Positions 33,713 through 45,585 of a DNA stretch of 64,000 bases are shown in pieces (the first letter of the stretch is position 1; each line of letters starts with the position of its first letter). Below the pieces are notes generated by a model. That model was not told where the DNA came from and did no database searches. It saw nothing but the letters and a program-made list of their open reading frames with translations. Source of the stretch: Thalassia testudinum. Lineage: Eukaryota > Streptophyta > Magnoliopsida > Alismatales > Hydrocharitaceae. The stretch is taken from contig JAZHRO010000055.1 of the NCBI GenBank assembly GCA_037157565.1, positions 46,097,001-46,161,000 on the forward strand. The letters run 5' to 3'. The position numbers and the translations under genes are program-made.

Positions 33713-33913
33713 GGGACTCGAACGGTGGTCACCGGTTTGCGCTTCAAGTCTCCAACCAATGTACCAATTCATCGAATGCGTCGAGCAGATGTCTTATGGC
33801 ATGTGGTGGAGGAAGCTTCTCAGTCGTTGGATCAAGATCCAACGACTGAGAATGAAGGTTGCAGATGATGGAGAGATGGGACTAGGCCTCGCTAGCCGAT
33901 GTTGGGTGGAGTG

Positions 33914-33935
33914 GATGGTGCCACGTGGCACCATC
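33914..33935. promoter_or_regulatory. 22-bp G-box palindrome in TE4 LTR
   Basis: Perfect inverted repeat centred on CACGTG with arms GATGGTGC / GCACCATC. Variants sit in the LTRs at 28567, 38237, 46788 and 52344. CACGTG is the known core for plant bZIP and bHLH factors. Confidence 0.65.
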
Positions 33936-34388
33936 TGGACCATCCATTCTTCTTTCTGTTGTAGGGTATGCCATGGTGCTCAGATCGAGATTATTCCTGC
34001 ATTGCCGAACTACTATCGTTGCTCCGGATCCATCCGTACAGTAAGGTTTTTCATCCAAAGCCCATATGGATGTCGCATTGCGTCCTAGCAGTTGATCTTC
34101 CTCAGACTTCGTATGATGCTACAGGACTCCGATCTAGATGACTTTAGGGGCAGTAGACTCCGTTCGTCATCCTGATCAGATCCATACGGTCCGATCGCCC
34201 ATCCAAGGCCCTAAAATAAATCCTCTTCTCTCCTGACCATAAAAAGGACCTAATTAGCCTAAAATATATACAACTACCCTAAATGTAGAATGGTGCATGC
34301 TATGCAATATTTATAACATTAAATGCAAATCTAAGCCTCGGAAGATTCATGAATAGGCATTTTACCCTCAATAATTATGTCTACATCA

Positions 34389-34965
34389 AGTCCTTTGTGG
34401 AGCCATTGGGTATTGATCATAATGTCCAGAATCAGGATTTGGGTTAGCCATTTCAGCTACCCGAGAAGAAGTTGATATAGAGGAAGGACTTGGCGATGCG
34501 AAAAGTCACCTTCGCCACCATGGGTTTGGTTCCCAAGGTTCCATCAATGCCAGTCTAAATGACTTTCTTCCTTTCATACACCGTCGACAAGGGTTGGTGT
34601 AGCTAAGCCAAACAAGGCTAAGGACTTGTTAATCAAGTTGGTCCTTTAAAAATTAGATGACTAGATGTTTCGTTAAGGTTTAAATTGTTGAAGAAAATTC
34701 ATTGAGAGACCGATTGAAGATGTTTTCCTCCCCTTAGGCTAACTGAGCCAGTCTATTACGAGGGGACTACGAGGAAGGTTCTTCCTTTAGCTTTCACCTC
34801 TGGGTCCTTAATACCCCTTAACTGCGATCGTTTGACACTACCCTACAACCTAGACACCTAGTTTTTCCAAAGAGGTTGAGACCCTCCTAGTAGTTAAAAG
34901 ACGAATGCAGGTTAACTAATATATTTAAATGAATTTTTTTCTTACCATTTTCTTCAATTTGAGTG
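34389..34965 (-). mobile_element. Element fragment with TE4/TE6-like leader
   Basis: 577 bp between the outer end of TE4 and TE5. The part at 34730-34920 resembles the TE4 and TE6 leaders (GAAGGTTCTTCCTTTAGCTT, then a CTAGACACC-type block). The rest (34389-34700) I cannot assign. Probably the remnant of an older minus-strand relative. Confidence 0.45.
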
Positions 34966-35591
34966 TTTTGTGAGTGGTCCATGTTCATTGCAAAATACGT
35001 AAAAAAATTTTTCATCATTACAATGTGAATCACATTGAAATAAATAAATTTATAAATATGTCAGTGAGTACCGAGTCATTCACAGGGAGGCCAAACATGA
35101 TTCTCAAAGCCTTTTGTACTAACTAATTCTATCCTAATGAAAGCATGGAAATATAGATAGGATATTCATAGAATTAGATTTTTATTGCTGCTTGGAAATA
35201 ATTTTCAGACTAGAATTTAAAACAACTATACTAAAGAATAAAGGGAGAGAAAAGTAGATGGATGAGGCGGCTTATGGGATGCTTGTATGAAGTGCGACAA
35301 CACTTCAGATCTAGAGCGCTGGGAGGAAGACTAGAGGGATGTTGCAAAGAGAGAGAGGCTGGAGATGTGTCTGGTGGAAGTTATGGAGGAGAAGTTGCTT
35401 CATATGGGGGCCCCTGGGGTCCTTTTTATACTCAAAATGAGGGGAAAAGTTGGTATTTGACCCTCCAAACCGTGCAACAACCTTAGATCAATCAGATCCG
35501 TCGATCGAGAGATCAACGAGCCAGATTACGCTCCAAAAAGGCCTCCAACACGCCTCAAATGCTTGGATTACTTCTGGTTGAGACACGTGGT
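34966..35591 (-). repeat. TE5 3' LTR, left segment
   Basis: U5 and R part. It holds the U5 block AGTCATTCACAGGGAGGCCAA (plus strand, about 35070-35092) and the TATA region at 35421-35430 (CCTTTTTATA on plus), resembling 46085-46095 in the other TE5 LTR. The left end was placed by comparison with 39632. Confidence 0.6.
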
Positions 35592-37663
35592 TGATTGCAC
35601 AGCAATCATGGGTCCTAATCAACCTAAATAATGTCTGAACCTATCTTAAATTGTGGATATTGCACTCATATCTTGCATATCATGCATTGCATCAGTCTAT
35701 TTAGAATAAGATGAGATATCCTGCTAGTTAATGGTTTTTATTGCTATTTACAGATAATAAAGTGATCCAGGATGGAGTTAGTGGAATAAAGCAATAAAGG
35801 AAGAAGAAGACTGATCCAGATAAGAGGAGTGAGGAGGATAACCTTATCCCTACCCTTAGAAACCCTAGGATAGCCTTATCCCTACCCTTAGAAACCCTAG
35901 GACAGCCTTCCCAAACCCAAGACAACCTCCATTAGGGCACCTTAGCCTCAAAACCCAAACATGGATAGCACTATCCATGTTCCTATCCCTCTCCCAAACA
36001 CTTAGGAACCAAAACCAACCTTAGAAAACATAAAACCCACTCTCCAACACCTTTTAGGACATCCAGACATCTGACTGGACGTTTGATTTCTACAGAATAA
36101 CAATCCAGGAACCCAAAACTCATACTGACACAGAATTGGATGTCTAATTTAGTGTCCAGACGTCCAATTTTGTAGTATAAGACGTCTGACCACTATCCTG
36201 GACGTCTGATACCGCTGTCTGGTTCCTGATTTTGGTGTTGGAAGCCCTACCTTGCTTATTTTCACCTAGGAACCCCACCGGACACCCTAGGAAACCTAGG
36301 TAGAGACCTCCTAAGCCTAGTCCACTATCCATAGCCCTACTTGTCCTATCCCTAACCCAATTGAACCATCCCAAACCTAATTGGGTGCATCTACAGTTGA
36401 TTGGGTGCACCCGAGCCCAATTAGATCCACCCAGGATCTAATTAACTCATACCTGTTAGGTTTACCCTAGCCTAATCACATGCACACATCTAATTAGACT
36501 TGACCTAGACCTAATTAGGTTCACTCCTACCCAATTAGACTTTCCTAAACCTAATTAGGTCCACACACACTTAATCTAGATTGACCCAACCTATTTAGCA
36601 CCTAATTCCACCGAAACCCACAACCTAGCCCTACGAGAAACACACACCCACACACACACGCACACCTTCCCATTTTAATCCCACCAAACCCATGCACACT
36701 CTCTTGGAAACCCTAAAAACTTGTGTCAAACCTAGATCCAAAAATTGTGGCATTTGCTATTTTTGGAGCCACCAAAAGTGGCAACCAAATGGAGCCTTCC
36801 ATAAGGGCAAAGAGAGAGATACGAAATTGGACCATATCTCCATACACTCTCCCATCCATACTCTCCACTCAAAACTTGCTTCCACCCTCCAAAACCTTAA
36901 GGCCGTCCTCCTCATCCTCCTCCAAGGCTCCATGGACGGCTAGCTAGAGAAGCTTCTCTCCAAGCTTCAAGGACGGCCATTGGTAGAGAAAGGGAGCAAC
37001 ACCCTCCTCTCTCCACTTGGGTGCACTAGCCCCCATCTTCTTCTTCTTCTTGGACGGCCATGAAGGCTCACCCATAGCCTCTAGTGGCCAGCCATCTCTT
37101 TTGGTAGGCGTGTAGACGGGTTTGCATACCCAAGGTCTAGCCTACACCCTCACACAAGGCCGATGGCCCTAGTGGCAACTTTCCGGCGTGAGGGATTTTC
37201 TTCTATTTATATGCTTTCTAGCGTAAATGATGTGTGATAATTTTTTTATGCATAAATAATTTCATGATGTTTCTGTGATTGATTGTCCTCATGTTTGCTT
37301 GCCTATATGACACTTTGGTTTGTTCACACCATGCACGGCCACCATGGCCTCATTTAGATGCACATAGTCACTTAGGTTTTTGCTAGTTTATCTAGATTTA
37401 GGTTTCAATTTGCTTTTCGAAATAAAAAAAATCAAAAACACAAAAAGACAAAAATAGTAGCTTAGGTTAGATTTAGGTTATAAAAGCCGATCAAAATCTC
37501 AATTTTTTTTCATGCCTCCCAGAGGTGAACGACTGGGACTCAAGTTCTAAAAAGAATAAAGATCTATGAGAGTTTCGTTATCACAAATATCTTTGATGAG
37601 TGGTTTTTGCGACTATACTACGATTTCCAACGATTTCAAAATACACGATTTCCACGTTCGTCA
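35592..37663 (+). mobile_element. Solo LTR inside TE5 3' LTR (2072 bp)
   Basis: Starts TGATTGCACAGC and ends TTCGTCA, flanked by perfect GTGGT duplications (35587-35591 and 37664-37668). It interrupts a TE5 LTR whose two halves continue on either side. Contents: two copies of a 34-bp AGCCTTATCCCTACCC unit (about 35850-35915), several GACGTC motifs (36060-36215), repeated CCTAATTAGG-type palindromes (36370-36570), a CA-rich run (36640-36670) and the U5 block GCCTCCCAGAGG (37514). No gene. Confidence 0.85.
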
Positions 37664-37668
37664 GTGGT

Positions 37669-38710
37669 GCACTCAGCACCTTTGTATTGTGATTGCACGG
37701 TCGTCATTGCGCGCTCATCTCCTTCACATCTTTAAAGTGCTCATTCCATGCTTTAATCTCAACTGTTTGATCGTGAGATCGGACGGCTTAGTAGAGTCAC
37801 GCCCATTGCCTTTGAAACTCCTCGCACGCGCGAGAGTGCATTCAGTCGCGTGTTATCATGCATGTGCCAATCCGATGCTCCCCTGCACGCCGTGTGTCAA
37901 CCCCTGTGTTGTCGATAGGAGATCTGACGGTGTGATTTCATCCGCATCCCACCGTCTTTGAATTTCACATCCCAGGTGCTTTGAACGTGTGTCTTGCACT
38001 TGAATTTTAGTGCGCTAACCAACATGCTAAGAGCGTGATGGTCGCGCCTTCCAATTCTCATACGATTGATCTCAACCGTTGGATAAAGATCCAACGGCTG
38101 AGGTAATCCCCTTGATGAAGCATGTGTGGCTGTAGCGCCGACATGGCCGCATCATGGCCATTGGATGACAATCCAATGACCCACAATGCACAGGGAGACT
38201 CCTTTAGAAAATGGGGCGGTGACCTTGGGCAGCTGTGATGGCACCACATGGCACCATCGTGGCTGTCCATCTTCTCTTCTTTGTAGATCATGCTGTAGGT
38301 CTCCGATTGAGATGATTTTTGCACCATTGGACTGCGATCGTTGATCCAAATCCATCCGTGCAGTCAAATTTGGTATCTAAGGTTTGGATTTCTACTATCT
38401 TGCTCCTTGGCTTTTTTTCTTCCACGGGCTGCATGTGATGCTACGGATGTCTGATCAAGATGATTCCTGAAGCATTGGACTCCCATCGTCGTCCTGATCA
38501 GATCCGTATGGTTTGATATATCATTTGCATTCCTGAATCATCTGAAATAAATATCTTCTCTTTTTTAGAGCATAAAATGGCAGTATTATCTACAACGCTA
38601 TGAAAGTAGCTATTATGCAAATTATGATGCTTATGCATGTATTGTTCCTAAATTACGCTAGAATCTAACTTAATTTAGTTAAATTAGGTCGTATGATTAT
38701 TGTGCAATCA
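37669..38710 (-). repeat. TE5 3' LTR, right segment (U3)
   Basis: U3 with the G-box palindrome variant (38237-38258), a long inverted repeat (38071-38102) and two diverged copies of a module with CTCCGAT..AGATGAT and CATTGGACT (about 38295-38365 and 38435-38520). The outer end TGCAATCA is at 38710. Collinear with 46300-47115. Confidence 0.65.
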
Positions 38711-39610
38711 GTCCACAAGGTTACTCGACTCATTGGCTAATCACTAGACTCGATTAAGCCCAAGCTAGTCCAATGTGGTCTCCAAATGTAACCCTAAAGG
38801 TTAAACCTAAGGTTCTTGCAATTTGACTACAAATCAGGTAGTAGACCACAAATCATTTCAAAATACTGTGTAAGATGTAATTGGAATCCAAATGATATAA
38901 AGAAAGGTAGGAATATTTCACTTTCAATAAGCTTTTCAGAGAATATTTTTTCATAATTTTTACTACTTTAAATAAATAAATATGAATTTTTAACAAATAG
39001 GGGTCAGATCTGGCATTTTGACCCCATGTTGGTTTTTCTTCTTGAAACAGTATAAAATGTGTCCAAAAATCTGGGAAAAATATGGAAATAAAAGATAACT
39101 TAATTATATTTCAAACCGTACCATTTTTGTGTCAATCAAATTCTTGTACTGTTAGGATTGGCTTTTGAAAATCAGAAAAGTCTCGATTTTAGTCTATTTG
39201 ACCCTCGTGCACTCTACGAATTTTTTAAAATTCCACAAATTGAATTGTTTGAAGGAAACTGTGGAGTTGGAAAGATAATTTGAAATTATAGCACCTGTTC
39301 GAATTTCAAAATTTTTGGATTACTAGAGATGCAGAAGATGATGTTTCAAATCTTGATAAAAACTTTGGTCGAATTTCTAAAAATAGCAATAAGGCTTTTT
39401 AAAGTGTTTTGAATCCAAACTAAGCCTTTTCACCAAAAATAAATTTTTTTTGAAATTTTACATTTTTTTCAGAAGTAAATCCTAACCTAAATGATGATGT
39501 GTACTTGAATTTCTTCGACTGCGCTTGATATGCGCACAGAATCTACATTTCATACCAGCACACCAAAGACAATACAATAAATCAAATATCAAATTGGGAA
39601 CCACCTTGCC
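38711..39610 (-). other. TE5 internal region (noncoding)
   Basis: About 0.9 kb, strongly AT-rich, no gene and no polypurine tract beside the 3' LTR. It looks like the start of a leader. The coding part and 3' region seem to be missing, either by deletion or because this is a miniature element. Confidence 0.55.
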
Positions 39611-39628
39611 TCCTCGGCAACAATGCCA
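39611..39628 (-). promoter_or_regulatory. TE5 primer binding site (degenerate tRNA-Asp type)
   Basis: Plus-strand TCCTCGGCAACAATGCCA matches 14 of 18 bases of the tRNA-Asp 3' end, 3 bases before the LTR start at 39632. Confidence 0.7.
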
Positions 39629-39631
39629 TTT

Positions 39632-40058
39632 TGTCGAGTTCGTGAAATCATGTTTTTGAAATGGTTCCATCGTTGTATAGCGCAAAAATTCATCGACAAA
39701 TAATTTTACGAAACTTGGTAATTCATGATCGAACTTAGGGAGGTGAAAATGCAACTTGATTTAGTAATGATCTAATATAACAAGAACTCGAACAATAAGC
39801 AAGATAGAGATGAAGCAAATCAACTCTATTCAAATAATAATCTGGCAAGGTTTCCATCTAGTTGAATGATTGACAGGAAACATATCTAGAACTAAATTAG
39901 AAAAACTAGAACAAAAACTACTAGAACTAAAACTACTAGAAGAATTAAAAAGACGACCATCTATTCTACTAGAACAAGGGCTCTAACGAGTGGTCCTTAG
40001 TGGCCTTTGGAGAGGCATGGAGTAGCTGCAGCAGTGCACCTAGGGTGGCCTTGGTGGA
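39632..40058 (-). repeat. TE5 5' LTR, left segment
   Basis: R-U5 part, ending TGTCGAG (plus strand) at the primer site and cut by TE6 at 40058. It continues at 45999. Confidence 0.6.
40054..40058. repeat. TE6 target site duplication, left copy
   Basis: GTGGA, identical to 45994-45998. Confidence 0.85.
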
Positions 40059-41200
40059 TGATAATAGTGGAGATTCGTCACGGAAAGGTTTGGTTTTGGA
40101 AAATCCATCGTCGTAGTTCGAATCGCGAGAAAATTAATCGATCAGATAAAATTTATAACCAAAACTCGAATCCTGGGTCGAACATGGGGAGGCAAATGTT
40201 TGGTTTTGAAAGATACGCGTTTCGCTTTAATTTGTTCTTGTCATTTTTGTCTTTTCTAATTTTTTTGGTATTTTTAATAGGGCAAGAGATAAGGTCGATG
40301 AAATTTTATCTAGCTAATCTACTTACAAAATATGAGAGAGAAAGAGAAAAATAGTCATATATTTCAAAATAAATGTTATAACTAGGAAAGTAGGAAATCT
40401 ATGCTACGAAAGCAATAAAGATAGAGATAGGTGGGAGAAATCTCCCTTGACGGTCGCTTGGAGGATGACTTGATCTGACATTGCCTGAAGGAAGGTGGTG
40501 AGGAGTGGGACGAACGAGGACCAAGCCAGAGGGTGGGGCAAGACGGCGTCGCGGCAAGGATCTTCTTCCTAAAGGGAGGTGGGAAGACGGCCACGGGATG
40601 CTCCACGAATGGGGATGAGAGGCGGGAACAAATATTTATTTTCTACTCTAGAGGAGCATCTCGGGCTTGGGACAAGCTCTCTATAGAGCCTTGGAGGAGG
40701 TGAGAGGAAGAAAGGAAGAGATGAAGAAGAATGGAAGGGGTAAGGGGCCTTTTATAATGGAGGAAAGGGCCAATTTCATATAAAGGACATTTAGTGATGG
40801 TCATAAACGTCATTGAAGATCCACCGCAAACATCGTTGAAGATAGCCCACATGCCCACCCACCGCTTCGCTGGTGTGTGCTTCGCGCACTTGTATTGAGC
40901 ACCTTCACACCCCAGCCCATGCGCGCCCATTGCATTGCTGTGCATGGGCATGCATGGACGCCCATTGCGTTGGACTCCAATCGTCGTCCTGATTAGATCT
41001 GTACAGTCGGATCGTCAATTTGAGGCTCCGAAATAAATCTCCTCTCCTGACCACAAAAGGACGAAATTAACCTAAAATATACATAACTACTCTAAATGTA
41101 GAGTGATGCATGCTATGCAATATTTATAATATGGAATGCAAATCTAAGCCTAGGAAGATGCATAAATAGGCATTTAACATAAATGGATGTGCCTTCATCA
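40059..41200 (-). repeat. TE6 3' LTR (1142 bp)
   Basis: Minus strand starts TGATGAAGGCACATCC and ends CTATTATCA. TATA ATTATAAAAGG is at 40746-40756. The U5 block TTGCCTCCCC (minus) is at 40186-40195 and TATAAATTTTATC follows. The G-box part of U3 seen in relatives is absent, replaced by GCATGC-rich sequence (40925-40970). Confidence 0.82.
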
Positions 41201-41237
41201 CACCCCCATGCCTATCTTTTGCTAGTCTCTAGCAAAA
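41201..41237 (-). promoter_or_regulatory. TE6 hairpin and polypurine tract
   Basis: Minus strand: TTTTGCTAG, AGA, CTAGCAAAA (perfect 9-bp arms), then GATAGGCATGGGGGTG touching the LTR at 41200. Confidence 0.85.
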
Positions 41238-43057
41238 TTAAACACATGCTATGTATAAAAATAGAATTAGGATTCGATTGCTTAGGCCGAAGTCATTTAT
41301 TAACAATAGAAAATTTTAACTAAGGTCCTAAACTACAAAAAGTCAACAGTACCCGAGTGTCTGCCAGAATGCAAACTGCCCAAGTCTTCGCCTTATTTGA
41401 AAAGGGAAGAAAAATTTTTCTATTTTTCTTCTTTTCTAATTTTTTTGGACTTTTGGTGTATAAGAGTTTCGGGATAACTTTTTACAACTACCCGACCTGC
41501 CCAAGACTTGAAAAGGACTCCAAGTGCTAAGCATCTTGTGAAAGGGTGATAGACTCACTAGGCAGCCATTGAAACGGACTTTAGGTTCCTACGACCCTAG
41601 GTGACCTTAAAGATTTCTACCTAGAGGTTTATCTTTCCGATCGGTAGCTTTCTCCCTAATTTTTTAATTATTTATGGTGTCAACACAAGGGTGAACCCAG
41701 TGTATATCTCCCCAGTTTATTCTACTTCCCCACTTCTTTCTTAAGTGTTTTGGGAATTATTTGTGCATTTTTGTGAGCAAGTCTCTAGATAACCAACCAA
41801 TGGGTTGTTGCCCACGGTAACTTGCCAGCCATACTTGTGCGGTGAAGTGTGGTTTTATTTTTTTATTTTTATGTTCTTTTTTTTTCTATTTTTTTCTTTT
41901 TGGGTACCTTTTCTTTTTCTTTTTCTTTTTCCTAAGTAGGTGGCTTCCTTGAACTAAGATTTACCTAAAGGCAGTATGAAGAGAATGGTTATGTAGCTGG
42001 GCTCTGGACAATCGGCCGATGTGTTACCACCGACAACTTGCTAGCCATACCACCATAGATAGTTAATTAGCTACCCAATTTCTGTAAAAATAGTCGGAAA
42101 GTGAGTCGATGCAAATAGTGTGTAGATGTTTAAACTTAAAATCCCCTTAAATCAGAGGGCGGCTTGATAAGTCATGTACTTATCATCCCAATTTATTAAC
42201 CAAATTAAAGTAAAATTACTTGGCGAGGACTCGAGACTAAGTCCACACTCGAGTGGACACCCCAGCTAATTAAGCTCGAAGACCTGAAGAGTCTAAGTGT
42301 TCAGGTCCTATCATATTATTTCCTAAAGTTAATAACTTCCAAATGCCTAAGTTCTCTTCTCCTAATTTCCTTTTTTTTCTTTTGAAATTTCATATTTTTT
42401 TTAAGAAACTAAAAGAAATTCTATGGAGTTAACAAAATGATTTCAGGAATTAATTATTCACCCCCCATGCCTAAATGTTGCAATGTCCTCATTGTAAAAA
42501 TAAAGACATGAAAAGAGCAGAGTAAATAGAATATCACTTGAATTTCGTGAAAATTCGATCAGCTCTGAGGAGAGAAGAGAGTATGCACACGCGCTAAGTT
42601 TAATGCCTTTAGCTAGGCATAAAATACATACAAGGAAGAAATGGAGAATTCACAAGTGTGGGTTAGAATCAAAATTAAAAGATTAATCCTCAGACCAACC
42701 AACAAAAGATGTTCACAGATGTGGACCAAGTTGTGGTGCAGACCCATGCCCCAGAGTCGAATAGTTCTCAGGTTCTGGATGAAAGTCACCCAGAATCGAA
42801 GATTATTGTGCTTTCGAGGCTGGGTCTGTAGTTTGGTGGTGTGCAACCCAAGAGTAAAGTGTTAGACCAAAGGTAGATTTGGCTCACTAAGTTCAGATGT
42901 CCACTTAACATTCAACTTGCAAAAACAATCAGTTATTCCAAGCTTGGGTCACACATAAAGGCATCGTAAGGGTCATGGCAAAAAGTGGGTGGTTTCAAGT
43001 TAACAAGAACCCTTAGATCCAGAATCCTAGTTCCCTCAGAAGTAGCTTCCCAGATTT
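41238..43057 (-). other. TE6 3' noncoding region
   Basis: No credible gene. Includes the conserved block (42461-42494), the CTGGCAAGTT / GGTGGTAAC module shared with TE2 (42000-42060), a pyrimidine-rich run (41860-41935 on plus) and a coding-like tail just after the acidic frame (42500-43057) with stops. Confidence 0.65.
42461..42494 (-). other. Conserved post-coding block, TE6 copy
   Basis: Minus strand CAATGAGGACATTGCA, 8 bases, GCATGGGGGG. Same arrangement as in TE2, TE3 and TE7. Confidence 0.78.
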
Positions 43058-44385
43058 TTAATATTCCAACTTCCTATCCTCCAAGATCAAGGTTTCTGGA
43101 ACCTTCAGATCATTGTACACCCTCTCTAAAATACCCAAGTCCAACATTTGTGGCTGAATCTGGATTGACTTGGGTATAATGATTTCCAAATCAAAATCAA
43201 TCCCTTCCGGGTGTGGTTGAGGAATGGGGCTATTGATTGAATCTTCTAGTAAATGAGGATTCGAATCCTCCAAGTTAACCCTAATCGAATCCAAATCTTC
43301 AATGAACGGGCTATCAAATGGTTCCTCTTGCTGCTTGAGCCTGTTAGTCTCACTAAAATCATTCACCTTAAGCTCAAGTGAGACTTCATTAAGAGATTCC
43401 CCACCCTCAGAATCAAAGAATTCATGATCCTCACTTATATATGTCTCAAAATCATATGTCATTTCATGGTCCATGGAGACATATTTTTTGTCATTCCCTG
43501 GCTTTAGGATATCGGATGAGAAACTTAGTTCATCCTCAATGGGTTGCTCTAGCCCAACCGGGTCATCCCTAGTCTCAGAACATGTATCTCCCCTAACAAG
43601 CGCCTGAGCAGGTTCAGACATTGGGTCTCTTAAAGGGGGTTCATCTTGAGAATCATCCCAAGATTTTACTAGGTCAACCACAAATTTCATCCTCAACCTC
43701 GATAATTTCCCAAGTAGAAACTCACCTAGGCCCCAATCCCTAACATTTTAGAGCAAATCCAATCAAGAGTTACTCATCTCATCAATCATTTTTATCATAG
43801 GCACCAATGCTTTAGTGCATGGTGTTGATTGAGCTTGTAAAGATTATATGGTGTTCCACAAGTTAGCCAACACCCTATCTTGGACTTGGTTCACCTGAAC
43901 CGAATGGTTTGGTTCAGGTTTGGGTGGGCTTGTGTTAAATCAAGAGGAGTCAAGATATCGAGGTTCTTGGGTCCCTCGCTAATAGTAAGTTGTCTCGAGT
44001 TGTTCAAAGAATGGAGGTGACCTATATTCAATGGAATACTGGGGAGGGTAGATGTTATAATCATCATATCCTTCCTGATTGTAGATAGGGTTGGATTGAT
44101 CATCCAAGGATGGAGATCCATAATCATTGTAGCTCTGAGAAGGATAGTAATCATAGTCTTGTTGTCCAGGGTTAGGCCCTGAACAATGAGGTCCGGTATT
44201 GTATCCCCAATCAAAGTTATCCAGGTAGTGGATGGGTAATTATAAGTCGAGTCGAGATAGTAATCATCTTGGGTATAAGTGGTGGTAGGAGGGTAGGATG
44301 GGAAATGAGTGTAGGGTTTGGCAGGATACATGATAGAATAGGAGGGGAAATCAGAAGAAAGAAAGGAGCCCTGCAATACAAGCAA
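43058..44385 (-). pseudogene. TE6 Tyr/Pro-rich and acidic protein of unknown function (broken)
   Basis: Two open stretches: 43891-44385 (start; MYPAKPYTHFPSYPPTTTY, then frameshifted relative to TE4) and 43058-43696 (212 codons; FVVDLVKSWDDSQDEPP, then DFETYISEDHEFFDSEGGE, a Glu/Asp-rich acidic region, and LERVYNDLKVPETLILE near the end). The stops between them show decay. Homologous to the TE4 protein, whose Tyr-rich N-terminal frame is intact. Function unknown. It takes the place of gag-pol in this element. No signal peptide, membrane segment or catalytic motif is evident. Confidence 0.6.
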
Positions 44386-45564
44386 TCAACTAAGTCCTTA
44401 GGTGGGCTAGCCTAAAGACTTGCAGACTCCCAGGACCCATCTTGAGATTATAACCGATTTGGTCTACTTTTATCCGGTCAATCCAACCAGTTAGAAGGAA
44501 GGGTTGGGGAGAAGGTTCTCCCTTTAGCTTGCTCCTTCTTTCCCAGTGTACCCCCAGCCACGATTGTAGACCATACTCCCCTAGCTAGACATCAGATGGA
44601 CTAGCAGAAGCAGATTAATTGAAAAAAATCTCAGTCTGAGACCTGAAGAGCGAATCAATCCTTTGGGCCAACGTCTACTCAATTTTAGTTAGGCTTGGGA
44701 TGATTGTGCTCTTGGAATGTGATGGGACCTTTAGATGGGTTGTGCCCTTAATGATCAATTCAAATGTGTGTGCGTGCACAACCAAGGTTTGCAAACAAGG
44801 TTATTTGATGATGTGTCTTTTAGGGTTTAACATGTTTAGTAGCTTTTTGGGTTTAATCTTTGGTGTATTCAATCAAGTTCAAGAGAACACTCCAAGTTTT
44901 GAAAGCACTGGTGATGATATATTCCTTTAGAAATCAAAAAATAATGTGGAGTGCCTGGTTCACCCCTAAAGATTTACCCTAAGTGGCAAGCTACTGATAA
45001 AGGAATTTTATCCTTAGTGGTGTGGCCCAAACCGCTTAATCAATTGGCCTGTTGCACCACTTAGTTAAGGCATAAAGATGTTTAACCTATTCATATTTCT
45101 ACTCACTTATGTGTATTGAGTTGAAGTGTACCGGGTCCACAGGATAGATCCTGGTTAAGTGGTAGAATCAAAGTGATTGTGCATCTTAGGATGAGAATTT
45201 GTGGGTGTTAAGTCTGTCTCTTTTAATTAAATCCCACAAGAGAAGAGTATTTTCTTTTTTATTTTTTAATATATGCGGATTGGTGAGGTGAGGTGAAGTG
45301 ACAATAAAATAATCAAATCTGTCCTAGGGTTTATGCAAGCAGCTAAGTTGATTTGAGTTTGAGTTATTAGGTTATGGAATGGAAATATAGTGGGTGGGTA
45401 GGGGGAATAACTTACAAATGTCTTAACCCGCACTTTACTACAGTCTACCACCTTTGACTCGCCGATTGGGTTCCTACAAGACAGTAAATCGAAGAAGAAA
45501 GATAAGTTAGAAAAATATGTAAGTAATGTGGGAAAACGTGAAAAAAAAAACAAAGAGAGTTGCC
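44386..45564 (-). other. TE6 leader
   Basis: About 1.2 kb, no gene, collinear with the TE4 leader. Contains an AT-rich run and the shared CTAGCTAGACATCAGATGGAC-type block near 44581. Confidence 0.65.
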
Positions 45565-45582
45565 TCCCCAGCAACGACGCCA
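45565..45582 (-). promoter_or_regulatory. TE6 primer binding site for tRNA-Asp
   Basis: Plus-strand TCCCCAGCAACGACGCCA, 16 of 18 bases of the tRNA-Asp 3' end, 3 bases from the LTR. Confidence 0.85.
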
Positions 45583-45585
45583 AAA

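Larger units (their letters stand above)
29812..34388 (-). mobile_element. TE4: pol-less LTR element, 5' part, interrupted by TE2
   Basis: On the minus strand: LTR (34388 to 32295), tRNA-Asp-type primer site, leader, and a Tyr/Pro-rich then acidic coding region up to the TE2 junction. It aligns with TE6 throughout (for example 30690-31091 with 43990-44385). TE6 is complete and has no RT or integrase, so TE4 is probably also non-autonomous, but its 3' half is outside the window. The LTR shows TE2-type features. Confidence 0.82.
32295..34388 (-). repeat. TE4 5' LTR (2094 bp)
   Basis: On the minus strand starts TGATGTAGACAT and ends CTGCCATCA. TATA CTATATAAAGG is at 32990-33000. U3 has a perfect 22-bp G-box palindrome (33914-33935), a perfect 15-bp inverted repeat (33819-33850) and an internal 248-bp tandem duplication that makes it longer than its relatives. 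Confidence 0.85.
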
